A stretch of 64,000 nt of DNA from Heliocidaris tuberculata. Taxonomy: Eukaryota; Echinodermata; Echinoidea; Camarodonta; Echinometridae. The stretch covers positions 14,705,200 through 14,769,199 of the forward strand of contig CM046835.1 in assembly GCA_025618425.1 (NCBI GenBank). Reading direction: 5' to 3'. The notes below the pieces were generated by a model that did no database searches, was not told the origin of the DNA, and was given only the letters and a program-made list of their open reading frames with translations. Positions 10,793 to 22,853 of the stretch are shown piece after piece. Every line of letters begins with the position of its first letter. Positions within the stretch are counted from its first letter, which is position 1. Both the position numbers and the translations under genes were made by a program.

Positions 10793-12300
10793 TATGTGTC
10801 TTTCCAGTAGCCTGACTCGGGGCCAATCGGATTTATCCGCAACTCTTCAGACGGGCCATGCTATTCCCTCACGTACGTACGTGCAACATACGCGAAACCG
10901 AAGAATAAGGGTAACTTTGGTCTGTTTCCCAAACCATGTAGAGATTAAGTCACTGACTACCGTTAGCTGAGGTCCATTCGTTTACGGTTGGTTGGTACTT
11001 GGTATGATGGCGCTCCTCAATCTCTTCAGATTATTCGCGCAAGTCACTTTCGTAGGTTTGACGTAAGCATCGGAAAGCCCACGGGCGACTTTCTTGTATT
11101 TTTTTTTGGGGGGGGGGGGTGAAAATGGTGTCATTAATGGTCATCATTACGCGCAGTTGTCCAAACAATACGTAGATGGCGTTAACCAGTATTTGCAGTG
11201 AAACACGCCTTTTAATATAATAATTAATAAAAATATAAAGGACTTCCATATATAGTACACATAAGAATAATAGATAACATGTAGAATTCAGCCCATGAAC
11301 AGATAAAAAGGATCGATTCGTAAAAATATCGAACTGCAATAAATTCAACAAAAATAAGCATGGAATTACTTCAAAATTTATAGCCTGTCAGGCGATCATT
11401 TATTAGCAAACCATGAGCAATAGAGTAGAGTCCAGAGGACCGAAGACTCTAATGAAGCCTGGCGCGTGAACAGGAGGCTGACAATCAAACACACGTAAAA
11501 AAAAAAACAACAACAATAATCAATCCATCTGAGCCGTCTAAAATTATTACGAGATGGAAATCTCACCGCGAACCAACGAAGCTCGACGTGAACGGTGATT
11601 CTGGATAAGGCTGCAGAAGTGGTGATCACTGAAAGGCGTTAGTTGAGTTGATCGAGAAAAATAAGGGTCCGCACTGCCATTGTTGCGGATGAGTTGAAGA
11701 AAGGGAAGATCCGCACTAAGTAAAATTGAATACTATTCTATAGCCAATTTTGGGCTTGTCCTTTATATTCACACTTGTTGAGTCAGGGGGGTGTAAAAAT
11801 TAATAACCTCTTTATATGAACACACCCCCCCCCCCCCCCAACCCACCGAAATAACCCTGGAACTGCCGCTGGATCTTTATTTCTTAAATTACAGCTCTAG
11901 ATCTATCTGTCATTCTTTGAAACCTTAAGTTTAGTAAATCTAACGCTTGTACCTTCTACTTCATCCTTGCTCCTGCATCTCCCACAGTTGCTGTGATGTG
12001 GCAATATGCCTACTACGTTCAGCTATAATGGGCAGATGTAGACAACTGTACATCTGCATGTGCTTCATTTTCATATCCATCTGAAGGAAACAAAGTCAAA
12101 GTGATAAGATAATTGATAGTGGTACTGCTTATTACCTTTCAAAAAGTATTTGAGTCCTGCCCCCCCCCCAAAAAAAAAAAAATCACTCAAAATGCATCCC
12201 AACACCCTCTAGACCTATATTGATAAACACAAAAACATGCTTGCTACGCTTTGGCAATTTCTTTTACCTACAAGTAGACTAGACTCTGTATTTAGACACT
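10793..12300. other. Geneless stretch with one isolated start-like segment
   Basis: Contains a CpG-bearing patch (10810-10960) and, at 11004-11062, ATGATG followed by 19 hydrophobic codons and a GTAAGC donor-like site. No matching downstream exon was recognised, so it is not called as a gene. G and C runs lie at about 11107-11120 and 11823-11839. Confidence 0.4.
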
Positions 12301-12305
12301 ATACT

Positions 12306-12620
12306 CTATTTTGGACATGTCAGAACCAAGATCAAGTTGGACCCTGTCCCTAAACCTAGATCTACACTATTGACTAGGACTAGATCTATGTCTACATCTA
12401 ACTTAGACAACCGATTCGCCAAAGTAGGTCTAGCTTTATATTCTGATGTCAACCAAGCCCGGAATGTACGGCTGGTACCGTGGGCGGCGATGAAGGGGGA
12501 CGCGTCCCCCCCCCCCCCCCCACAGAAATTGTGAATTTTGTACAGCAACCAATGGCAATGTCTAGTCGCTTCCCCCCCCCCCCCCCCCCCCCCCCCCGAC
12601 AAGAAATCGCCGCACAATAT
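12306..12620. repeat. Region with long C tracts
   Basis: C runs at about 12506-12520 and 12572-12597 are separated by unique-looking sequence. They create proline- or glycine-rich chance frames on both strands. Such runs recur inside hAT-like elements of this window. Confidence 0.7.
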
Positions 12621-12719
12621 TGCACAAGACCTCTAAACTGTAGGATTATTTCAGCTGAGATCTCCCTGTGTTATACAATAGACAATGTCAACTCTCGCCA
12701 CGGCCTACTGCAGGGTCAG

Positions 12720-13530
12720 CGAGGGGCATCGCTAGCGGGGGTGTGGGGGTGGGGGTGTCACCCCCCCCCCCCACTCAAAATTCGGGAAGCGAAGTTAGGT
12801 GCCAGAATATCCAAATATTTGGGAAGCGAGGTTCCCAGATAATTATATAACTTCTGTATGTAACTTCTGTACATAAAAAGTTTTAAAAATTTTGCTCCCT
12901 CGCTTCGCTCGCTCGCAAAAATTTAAAAATTGGAAAGTTGATATTCGGGGAAAAAGGCGCCCCCCTTCGGCAATGGGCTGCAGCCCCCCTCCCCCGAGGA
13001 TTTTCAAAGTTCCGATATTTGGGCAACTACCGCTTCATATACGGGAAGCGAATTTAGGTGCCAGAACATTCACATATTTGGGCAGCGAGGTTCCCAGATA
13101 ATTATTTAACTTCCGTATGTAACTTCAGTATGTAACTTCTGTACTTCTTCTCTACAAAAAGTTTTTTTCAAAAACTTGCTCGCTCGCAAAAATTTAGAAA
13201 GGAAATTGGAAGTTGATATTCGGGCAAAAGTCGTCCCCCTTCGGCAATGGGCTGCAGCCCCCCTCCCCCGAGGATTCTCAAAGTTCCGATATTTTGGCAA
13301 CTACCGCTTCATATTTGGGAAGCGAAGTTAGGTGCCACTACCAGAATATCCACATATTTGGGCAGCGAGGTTCCCAGATAATTATGTAACTTCTGTACAT
13401 TTTCTTTACAAAAAAAGTTTTAAAGATTTTGAAATTTAAGATTTTTAAACTTAGAAATTGAAAAGTTGTTATTCGGTCAAAAGGTGTAAGCCCCCTCCAA
13501 ATTTTTCACAAGAAAATCTCACTTTCATGC
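12720..13530. repeat. Three tandem copies of a 260-280-bp unit
   Basis: The phrase GCGAGGTTCCCAGATAATTA occurs at about 12826, 13085 and 13365, and CTTCGGCAATGGGCTGCAGC at 12965 and 13240. Each unit contains a CTCGCTCGCAAAAATTT segment and a C-rich block. The first unit is preceded by GGCATCGCTAGCGGGGG, whose relative GGCGTCGCTAGAGGG occurs at about 63495. Confidence 0.75.
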
Positions 13531-14036
13531 GGTTGACCGTTGACTTCATTACATTACTAACACATGACACACAGCAGAACGAAAATGGTCATATATTTTT
13601 GTCGACCAATTCTTTTGATAAAAGCTGGATATTGTCAGAATACGCAAACCAAAAGTAAACAATTCATGAAGTAAAATAGATATTTCTAAATAGATTTCGA
13701 TTTTACAGTATCGGGGGCTTCGGGAGAACTGGGGGCGGAGCTTAATCCACTTGGGCCCTGCCCCTGCCTTGGATCTGGACTGAACATGGTAATAACGCTG
13801 CAGCTTATACGCACATGAGGCAATCCGCGCGTGCTACATTTTAGTCTACTGTAATGTATACAGGTATACTATTTAATTTGTCTACCAGCTTTTGGTAAAC
13901 ATTGGGGCAGGTTGGTGAGCAGAAGCGTGCGCACAACATCACTAGATAAACTTTACCGAGCAGTTTACTTATGTCAAGTGGTAGGTAAAGAGAAGGGGGC
14001 CTAGAAAAAAGTCCTATGGTGATAAAATGTTCTGGT
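13531..14036. other. Unassigned sequence
   Basis: No gene or clear repeat unit identified. Confidence 0.4.
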
Positions 14037-14040
14037 TTAA

Positions 14041-14624
14041 AGGGAAATCCAACCTTAATAGCAAGTTACTTTGAAAGAAAGAGGAAAATCAGAGAAGCAG
14101 ATTGGTGAAAGTTTGAACGAAATCGGACAAGCAATAAGAAAGTTATGAAATTTTTGAAAGTTGTAATCACTATACATATGGGAATTTCAAATTGGCTGAA
14201 TAGGTAATGTCACTGTGATGTAGCTGTGGACAACTTCCCCATTCTCTCCAACACACAAAATGACTGAAATGTCCCTTTTTTCAAAATGTATTACTCAGAA
14301 GGATCTTTTTCTTTCATGAGGACCTATAACAATATGCTATCTCTACTATATTTTGAGTACTGCCCCGAGGGTAAAAGCGCCTCGAAGAAAACCGCAAATT
14401 AATGATATTTTTGTGTACGACAAATGAGAGAGTTGTCCACAAAAATGTCACAATCGACTCACCAAATTGCCAATTTGAGATTCGCATAGATTTAGTGATC
14501 TCATTTTTCAAACATCCATAACTTTCTTAGTCCTTGTCCGATTTCCTTCAAACTTTTACCATCCTGTTTTTCTTATTTTTCTGCTGTCATATAAATCATC
14601 TTAATACCAAGGTTGGATTGTCCT
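14041..14624. mobile_element. TTAA-flanked MITE, family A, copy 1 (584 bp)
   Basis: The inverted ends AGGGAAATCCAACCTT and AAGGTTGGATTGTCCT are flanked by TTAA at 14037-14040 and 14625-14628. Two further copies are at 38801-39383 and 46828-47009. TTAA duplications are typical of piggyBac and Kolobok transposons. The interior has only a short frame shared with copy 2, with no transposase features. Confidence 0.8.
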
Positions 14625-14628
14625 TTAA

Positions 14629-15399
14629 GGATGTGCCAACGACTGAGATATGAAAGGTTATCGGTTACTAAGTAATTATGTGGATTTGTCTGTTAGCATA
14701 ACGGGAGCTAAGACAAGATTGTCGTTCTGTTGTTTGCATTGACTTGCTCAGTATGACAAATAGAACAAGACGAGATTAAATGTTGAAGTGTAATTCATAG
14801 TTTCCTCTATTTTTGAATGCAGGCTTGAGTATTCTTACGCAATCTAAAATTGAATTAATTCTCTAACGTTTGGAATTTTATTTAGGAATTCACCATTTTA
14901 TTATGTCATCAATTAAGACTGGATAGAATCCTTTTTGTATCTTTCAGCTTTTATATACTTTTTTTTCTAGAACCATATTCTCAAGCGATTTCTAGGGCGA
15001 GTACAGTCAGACCTTTCATACAGATTACGGCTTCGAATCCAACGTCCAAACCACATTTTTGCTCCCTTAGAATTAAAAAAAAGAAATAGAAACTAGTAAC
15101 AAGTAATACTGTAAACAATAATCTAATTCTTCCCCGCCCATCTCCATTTTCATAAAGTGAACCCTTTTCGTACCACATCCCTCATTTTTCCTCCAAACTC
15201 TTCCAACCAGAAAACAAGCTGTAGTTTGATGCATTTACAATTCGATCAAAAAAATGACAAAACGCTGAGTTCTCCCAAAGGCACTATACATTTTTAGACA
15301 ATTTTACGTAAGTTTTGGCACTTCCAGATGCTTTTGTAATATTTAAAAAAAAAAATTTGAATGATGAAATGAATTTTTCCAAAAAAAAATTATATGCTA
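14629..15399. other. Geneless AT-rich stretch
   Basis: No supported feature. Confidence 0.4.
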
Positions 15400-15529
15400 C
15401 ATATCATAAATGTATTTTATGAATACATATCATGAATGTATTTTATGAATACATATCATGAATGTATTTTATGAATACATATCATGAATGTATTTTATGA
15501 ATACATATCATGAATGTATTTTATGAATA
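15400..15529 (+). repeat. 26-bp tandem repeat, ~5 copies
   Basis: The unit GAATACATATCATGAATGTA plus TTTTAT is repeated almost perfectly. Confidence 0.95.
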
Positions 15530-15924
15530 TGAATATAAAAACAATTATCATCATTTCAGACTTTTAAAAAAGGGAAAATATTGCCACTTTCATGTATAAC
15601 AAAAGAAAAGAAACCGTGTACAAATACTGGTAAGAAAACGACCTTTATGACATCGTTCAGTTGTGTTTTTTATTGCTTTTACTAGGATGTTTGCTCGGTG
15701 AAGGTGTAATTGAAATAGGTGATTTTTATCACCAATGCGGAACTACATGCTCTTGTGTTTTTCTGCTATCACGCAGTCGTCGCGTGTTTGTTTCTCTCAT
15801 GAGGCTTCTGTAATTGTTTTATTATAATTTTCTTTACACAATGCAGGAAAGGGGTAGGTACTGAAACGGGAAAAAATGTAAGTGTATTTTGTCTCTCCAC
15901 GCCCTTATTAATAGTAAAGGTTGT

Positions 15925-16078
15925 CAAAGTGAGGAAGAAGGGTAAAGAGAAGAAGAGAGAAACGATTTAGAAATGAAGAGAGGAATGAAACGAGAGAAAC
16001 GAAGATCATTGGAGAGAGAGAAAGAGACGGGGAAGAAAGAGGAAACGAGGGCGAGAGAGGGGGGACTAGAGGGAGATT
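15925..16078 (+). repeat. Purine-rich (GA) tract
   Basis: Near-continuous A/G on the plus strand with GAGAGA and GAAGA motifs. Confidence 0.85.
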
Positions 16079-17059
16079 GCACCATATTTTTTATAATATT
16101 TTAAGAAGCATAACTTTATTGTATTTTAACCTATGATTTAAAAATCCAATTATATAGACTTTTCAAAGTCTGTGTCACCATGAAATCATGAAGATTCTTT
16201 TCATGACCTATCGAAGGAGAGAGGTACAGATTTCGTTTTTTTAATGAACTATAGTATAATCCAACTGCTTATAACATAAATTACCCCAAATGGTTAATGA
16301 TCCCCTTTTCCTGGAGTTCAATCAATAAAATTCTGTTTAAAAAAAATTAAACACACCCGTTCGAGATCGTCTGCTTTGGTAAATGATATCAATTCTCAAC
16401 CAAAGCTTTTTGATTTGTTTTTTTTTTTACCTGAAATTTTAATTTTAGTTAGTCATGCACCACAGACACCACTGAAAAGTTTGCGATATAAAAAAAAATG
16501 TTTAATTGAATCTTGAACCTTCTAGAATACTATAAAGTATCCCCTAAAGTATTCTCTGAAACTGTACAAGCGAGGGAGAAAAACGACTGAGCGGTAGGTT
16601 TTTTTACATTTCAACCCTCCAAAATCGCATTTCTTATGCATTTAGCCATAGGAAAATTTGCTGGGGAGCACTGAAATCGAGCGGTGGATTTAATTTTGAA
16701 CATTGATATTCACTCCTTCTTCAAAAATTAAAGACAATTCTGAAGAAATATAGTGAAGGAAATTATCAAGGCAACCTTTAAGATTTCAGTTTAAAATTTC
16801 TTTCTTTAAGGTTTCTTTCACGTGTTTAACCTTTGCAAATGCTATTTAATACGTTTTATCCTATATTGGGGCGCAATGTACATGTATAACAAGAGGATGA
16901 TGAAAATCATATAATATGGAGCAAAGCAACGAGAATTACATTTTTTCTTCAAATTTTGAACCTTTTAATGATGCCATTTACAAATTGTATTCTATATTAG
17001 AGCGCAAAATTCTGAAATCCTGAAGCAACATATGCGAGGGAGCAAAGCGACCGAGCTTT
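16079..17059. other. Geneless AT-rich stretch
   Basis: No coding or terminal-repeat evidence. The section around 16890-17050 resembles that near 4240-4700 (GGAGCAAAGC, GCGCAAAATT phrases), indicating a dispersed repeat. Confidence 0.4.
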
Positions 17060-17345
17060 ATAAAGATTTTTTGTTTTAAAGCCTCAAACTCTATTTCTCA
17101 TGCATTTTACACTGCGAAGGACTGGGGCGCATAATCCCTCAGGATCAAAATTTTTCTTCCTTTTTTTTACCTTTCCTCTTTCTCTATTTTGCGTTTTTTG
17201 CGCCCTCTTCAAGTGCCGCCTGGGGTACATGCCCCTTGCCCGCACCCCCGTAGACATTGGTGCCGATCACTGGGGGGGGGGGGGGGGTGGGGGGTATATA
17301 TCCCTCCAAAAAAAAAATGAGGTGGGGGTGGCCTGTATTATCATC
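17060..17345. repeat. Poly-G bearing repeat fragment
   Basis: CATTTTACACTGCGAAGGAC through a G run at about 17272-17287. It parallels the arrangement at 4730-5000 (CATTTTACTCTGTAGATTGG, then T run and C run), so it is a diverged relative of that element. Confidence 0.5.
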
Positions 17346-17846
17346 CCCCAATATTTTTGGATGAAATAAATAAGAATTATGATACATTAACTTAAAACTA
17401 ATAATTATCCAAACTCATTATGTTTGATCTTGAAATACCATCACATTCTTTAATAATTAGAAGTAAGGAAATAAGAAATGCCATAATTTCAATGCGAAAA
17501 CATTGAAGAAATTTTTTCGCTCGCATTGTTACTGAACAACAAACTGTCTATCTGCCTTCTTTTTCCTGAATCATTGCAAATAATTTATAACACACACATA
17601 TACTGTATATTATCTTATGTAATGATTATTAATATATTTTGTATAATGCCGTTACTTTAGACAAAATTTAATCACACAGAAAAACATTTTGGGATGCTTT
17701 AAAATGCAAGTTTTATAAACAGATTTTTGAAAAAGTCCGTGGAGTGGGAGGGGATACCCCCCCCCCCCACACACACACACCCTCGCCTATCATCCCCCCA
17801 ATCATGAACACGGATCGACACCCCTACCCATAGACGCCTCTGAATC

Positions 17847-18536
17847 CCTCCAACCACTCGATCGCGACATCCCCTCTGCTCTCCATCATACACCAGCGAC
17901 ATCTCTGAATATCCCTCAGACAGTGTTAATGGATGATATCGTGATATCAATTAACACATCTGAATTGTGACAGATAACTGCCCCTCCTTTAATGGGCTAA
18001 AACAAAAAAGTTATTTCTGGTGATAACACGCGATTGATATTTACATATCCTATGTTTTACACGCAGTCGACAAACCTCATCTGTTAGATTTGACATGTAT
18101 GACTTCTAATACTTCGCACAATCTTTTCAGGGTGCTCTGTATATCCAGGGGTGCAATCTGGAATAAAATGGCAACAACAACCCTCAAACAGGGGATAAAC
18201 ACGAAGAAAGTAAACAGAAAAATTTGAAAGAAATAAAGACAATATATCCCATATCGACAAAGAAGCCCATTTGGAAAGTAGAGTAAAGTAATTCAGGCAC
18301 GAGGTACACAAGAAAACAAATATCGAGTAATCGAGTAAACCACGTTACATAAAAGTGATTTGTAGAGCTGATATAACGACAAGTTTTAAACAAAACTGTA
18401 TGTATGGAAGTGCGTGTACAAATGTATGGAACGATCAGATTACAGTACAAGGCTACAAAAAGGCCCATTTGAATACTAAATAGTGATTTCGCATGAAGAT
18501 ATTTTTTTTTTCATTATCTTTAAATGATTTTATGGA
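17847..18536. repeat. Direct tandem duplication, copy 1
   Basis: Contains CATACACCAGCGACATCTCT at 17887, the palindrome GATATCGTGATATC, and a CTGTATATCCAGGGGT block. All recur in the same order in the next segment. Confidence 0.85.
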
Positions 18537-19284
18537 TACACCACTCGATTACGACATCACCTATCCATCATACACCAGCGACATCTCTGAATATCCCTCA
18601 GACAGTGTTAATGGATGATATCGTGATATCAATTAACACATCTGAATTGTGACAGATAACTGCCCCTCCTCAAATGTGCTAAAACAAAAGAGTTATTTAT
18701 GGTGATAACACGCGACTGATATTTACATATCCTTTGTTTTACATGCAGTCGACAATCCTCATCTGTCAAATTTGACATGTATGACGTCTAATATTTGCAA
18801 AGTGTTTGATGTCGCTTAATCTCTTCATGGTGCTCTGTATATCCAGGGGTCATCGGAAACAGAATAGCAAAAAACAATCCTCAAACATGGGATAAACACG
18901 AAGAAAGTGAATAAAATATTTTGAAAGAAGTAAAGACAGTATATGCCATATTGACAAAGAAGCCAATCTTGAAAGTAGAGTTTTAATAATAGTAATAATA
19001 ATAATAATAGTTTCTTATATAGCGCATAATACTTATAAAGTACTTCAGTAACGTAATTCAGGCACACGGTACACAAGAAAACAAATATCGAGTGAACCAT
19101 GTTACATGAAAGTGATTGTAGAGCTGAAGTTCCAAACAGAAGTGTATACAAATATATGTACGTGTGTGTACAAATGTATGGACGAATCATATTACAATGC
19201 AAGGCAACAAAAAAGCCGTTTTGACATACTAAATAATGATTTTGCTTAAAGACATTTATTTTTTCAATATATTTTAATGATTTT
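18537..19284. repeat. Direct tandem duplication, copy 2
   Basis: Same content as copy 1, offset by 682 bp (CATACACCAGCGACATCTCT at 18569). It also carries a roughly 68-bp insertion with (AAT)n and TATATAGCGCATAATACTTA at about 18980-19048, which looks like a truncated LINE 3' end. Confidence 0.85.
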
Positions 19285-19324
19285 ATGTTAAAGGTAATGG
19301 TATATGTGATTGTTACTTTAATTG

Positions 19325-20080
19325 CGATGGTGATGGTGATGGTGATCTTGGTGGTGCTGGTGCTAGTGATGATGATGGTGATGATGGTGATGGTGATGGT
19401 GATGGTGAGAGTGATGGTGATGGTAATGGTGAGAGTGATGGTGGTGATGGTGAAAGTGATGGTAATGGTGATAGTGATGGTGATGATGGTGATGGTGATA
19501 GTGATGGTGATGGTGATGGTGATGGTGATGGTGATGGTGATGGTGATGGTGATAGTGATGGTGATGATGGTGATGGTGATGGTAATGGTGAGAGTGATGG
19601 TGATGATAGTGATGGTGGTGATGGTGATAGTGATGGTTATGGTGATAGTGATGGTGATGATGGTGACGGTGATGGTGGTGGTGATGGTGATAGTGATGGT
19701 GATGGTAATGGTGATAGTGATGGTGATGGTGATGGTGATGATGGTGATGGTGATGGTGATGGTAATGGTGATAGTGATGGTGATGATGGTGGTGATGGTG
19801 ATAGTGATAGTGATGATGGTGATGGTGAGGGTAATGGTGATAGTGATGATGATGATGATGGTGATGGTGATGGTGATAGTGATGGTGATGATGGTGCCAT
19901 GGTGATGGTGATGATGATGATGATGGTGATAATGAGGGTAATGGTGATGATGACAGTGATGGTGATGGCGATGATGATGATGATGATGATAGTGATGTTG
20001 ATGGTGATGATGTTGATGGTGGTGATGGTGATGGTTGTGGTGACGGCGATGGTGACGATGATGGTGCTGGTGATGGTTGT
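19325..20080 (+). repeat. GATGGT/GATGAT hexamer array (~750 bp)
   Basis: Imperfect array of GATGGT with GATAGT, GATGAT and GAGAGT variants. It leaves long frames of repeated Met-Val on the plus strand and Ser-Pro on the minus strand. These are by-products of the repeat, not genes. Confidence 0.97.
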
Positions 20081-20090
20081 TAAAATTTTA

Positions 20091-22434
20091 TATTTTCATA
20101 GGGCTACCTGGAGCATGCAATTTGATTTTATACTTGGTAAGATTTTAAGAAGTTCATTCAACACAGTAAGCATGGGTATAATATTCTTAGAACATCCTAA
20201 AGACGACTAAGCATTAAATCGAAAACTATTAAGTCACAGCGATTGCAACACACGAACGTAATTAAAAGGGCTGATGCCAAAAGCAGTCGGCTTACTGCAC
20301 GTACTGGTCCTTTGCGATTTAGCAATAGCCTCTTTACTACCGCACAGGCCGAAACACCAATGACATGACACACTGCTTTCTGCACATTGTATGAGAGGGT
20401 TAAACACAATGATTGGCACAACATGTGGGTATTCGAGAGTCCACTTTACTTGGAGTATCTCCCACACACTTCCAGATAAACTACTTGCTTTTGACATTTT
20501 ACCAGTCAAGGTGGGAGGAAAGTATCAAATTCGACGCAGTGTGTGGCTGACATTTCAGTAAGAGTGATATGGTAAATATAGGTCCCCGATTTTATTTTAT
20601 TTTTTAACAATATGAAACAGTTACCCCTATCATCCGTTTATATAACATATCACTGTATGTTATTCCATTTATTTTCTTAAAGGAGATTATGTCTACACAC
20701 AGCCGTTTAAGGCGGAGGAGGGCGTTGAGAGGTTGCAAGCCCTGCCCTGGAAACTAAAGTCAAAGCTACAATATTAGTTTATTTATTTAACCTATTGCAG
20801 CAACATTATCGTATCATTTTGTGACATCACGAAGTTCAATTTTTGTTCGCTCGCTTCGTTCACTCGCTATTTTTTTTTTTTTTTTTAACACGAAAAGTTT
20901 ATATCTAGGCAATCTCGAGACGACAGTCTTCCTGGCATAAATGTTAATATACACCCAAATATCTACATTGCTGAAAGGTCATGAAACTTTGCTGGAAAAG
21001 TATTGTTTGACTTCCTTAAAACAACAAAAAAGACATTAGATAATGGTCAAATAAATTGATGTTTTCTTAATAGCATACGCCGTTATAATTCTTTTTATCA
21101 AACTTTAACTGGGCATATATTCGAACGTGGAGGGCGTGAGCCATCTTCTGGATGGCTCTGACTGGCCCGTAGTTTTATTAGATCGAGACTGTCAACTGGA
21201 TCTGAACCATATTGATCCGTATGAATGAATTACACGAGCCTATGCAGTTCCAGCAGTTTGCCTTTAAAGGATTTTCCATCAGCATTTCAAAGGTGTAATG
21301 AACAAAAAAATTGCATCCGATATTGTATCTTAAATTTGGGAAAGTCTTTATTAACCTTAATGTTTTTCTGTGAGCATTGTCTTCTTTTTCTTTATGAAAT
21401 TCTATGAACCTAGTGGAACCGTCTGGAAGACGAAAAGCGGTACAGAATGAAAACTCAAGAACGTTTAAAGAAAGAAATGGATCATCTTGAATTGCAAAAA
21501 AAAAAAAAAAAACATACAACATACAACATAGTTCTTAAAAGAAAAATTCTAAGTAAAATGTATAAATATTTCAATACACAACATCTCTAGTGTCATGGAA
21601 TCCATGGAATGAAATATTAAGGACAGGAAAAAAAATATAACACTTCCAGTCATCACAATTCTATAAAATATTCCATTTATTTCAATATCATCTGTGCATA
21701 TATATATAATTTGGTACAACTTGCAATTTGACATGATAATAAGTATTACAACAGCATTTACATAATTAGAAAGGACCAGACTACAAGCTTGCTGCCTTCT
21801 TTCTCCTTCATAATAAGTATACCAAAGTAAATGAAAAATATATATAGATATTACTGTTATGCAACAATACATGTAATGGGATAAAAAGTAATAACAAAAA
21901 AGTAAAAATTCACGATACAAACCATTCTAATAAAAAGGAACAGGACGATTCCAAATGGTGTTTCATGTTTATACAGGGTGTAAAATATAATGCTATGTTT
22001 TCTCTTTTCCTCATAATGAAAATACATGTGCATGTAAGTTAAAGAAAGTCTGAAGAGTGAACATTATAAATTTGACTAACAAATATTAACTCCTCATTGC
22101 CAAGTACATGTACTTGATGTAAAATGTTAGACAGATGGGGAGAGAGAATAAAGAGAAGTGAGGGGCAGCAAGCTGGATATAGTCCACATTTATCAATATT
22201 CCTTTCAAACCATTTTCACCGGGAATGAAGAGAAATTAGAATTCATCCAGACAAGAGATAGAATTTCCTTTCAAATTCATTCACTTGATAAAAATGCGTA
22301 AGGCATATGTTACACTGCATTTATGGATGACAATATCATAGATGAATGAAGAACAGATTAATGAAGTCCTTAATTTGTCCACATTGTATATGTCTTTCTC
22401 TCTACTGTCTTTATGATCAACACTTGTCAGGTCT
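20091..22434. other. Geneless stretch
   Basis: Small frames on both strands at 20197-20509 and 21178-21920 have no recognisable domain or splice context. A T run lies at about 20872-20886 after a CGCTCGCTTCG motif, similar to the unit at 12720-13530. Confidence 0.45.
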
Positions 22435-22581
22435 GGGGCCCGTTGCACAAAACTTGCGTTTGAACGCAACTCAGGAAAATTAAACGCAACTTTATTTTCA
22501 GCCAATCAGAATTGCGCATTAAGGACTTGCGTTTGATTTTTAGGAGTTGCGATTAAACGCAAATTTTTTGCAACAGGCCCC
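22435..22581. mobile_element. Short TIR MITE (147 bp)
   Basis: Begins GGGGCCCGTTGCACAAAACT and ends GCAACAGGCCCC. Internal GTTTGAACGCAAC and GTTGCGATTAAACGCAA words make the whole unit strongly self-complementary. Confidence 0.75.
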
Positions 22582-22665
22582 AGGTTAGGTTACATATCCT
22601 ATGTAGGGTTGTTTTCTCTTAATAATCTGTTACAGAATACTAGAAAGAATGAAAGAAGTTTGACT

Positions 22666-22853
22666 TAACACGATAAAAACTACTTTCGAAAAATAAACTC
22701 AAGGGCAATTTCAAAGGCCTATTGTACTGCCCATAGAAATCTTGTTCGGATTACGTAATACGCCATTGTAATGTTCGCACATTTCTAAAGGTGATAACAA
22801 GGCTATTGAAATTGTCTTGAGTTTATTTTTCGAAAGTAGTCTTTATCGTGTTA
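22666..22853. mobile_element. Palindromic MITE (~188 bp)
   Basis: Inverted arms of about 48 bp: TAACACGATAAAAACTACTT and AAGTAGTCTTTATCGTGTTA. They continue inward through TCGAAAAATAAACTCAAG and its inverse. Confidence 0.85.

Noticed and set aside
11567..11629. Minus-strand first-exon candidate with GTGAGA donor
   Set aside because: The apparent start is GTG, not ATG, and there is no companion exon.
12306..12842. Proline- and glycine-rich frames
   Set aside because: Created by homopolymer C/G runs.
19285..20210. 206- and 103-codon Met-Val-rich frames and an 87-codon Ser-Pro frame
   Set aside because: They are translations of the GATGGT array and have no non-repetitive part.
20234..20509. 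91-codon minus-strand frame
   Set aside because: No recognisable domain, no splice partners and an overlapping frame of similar length.
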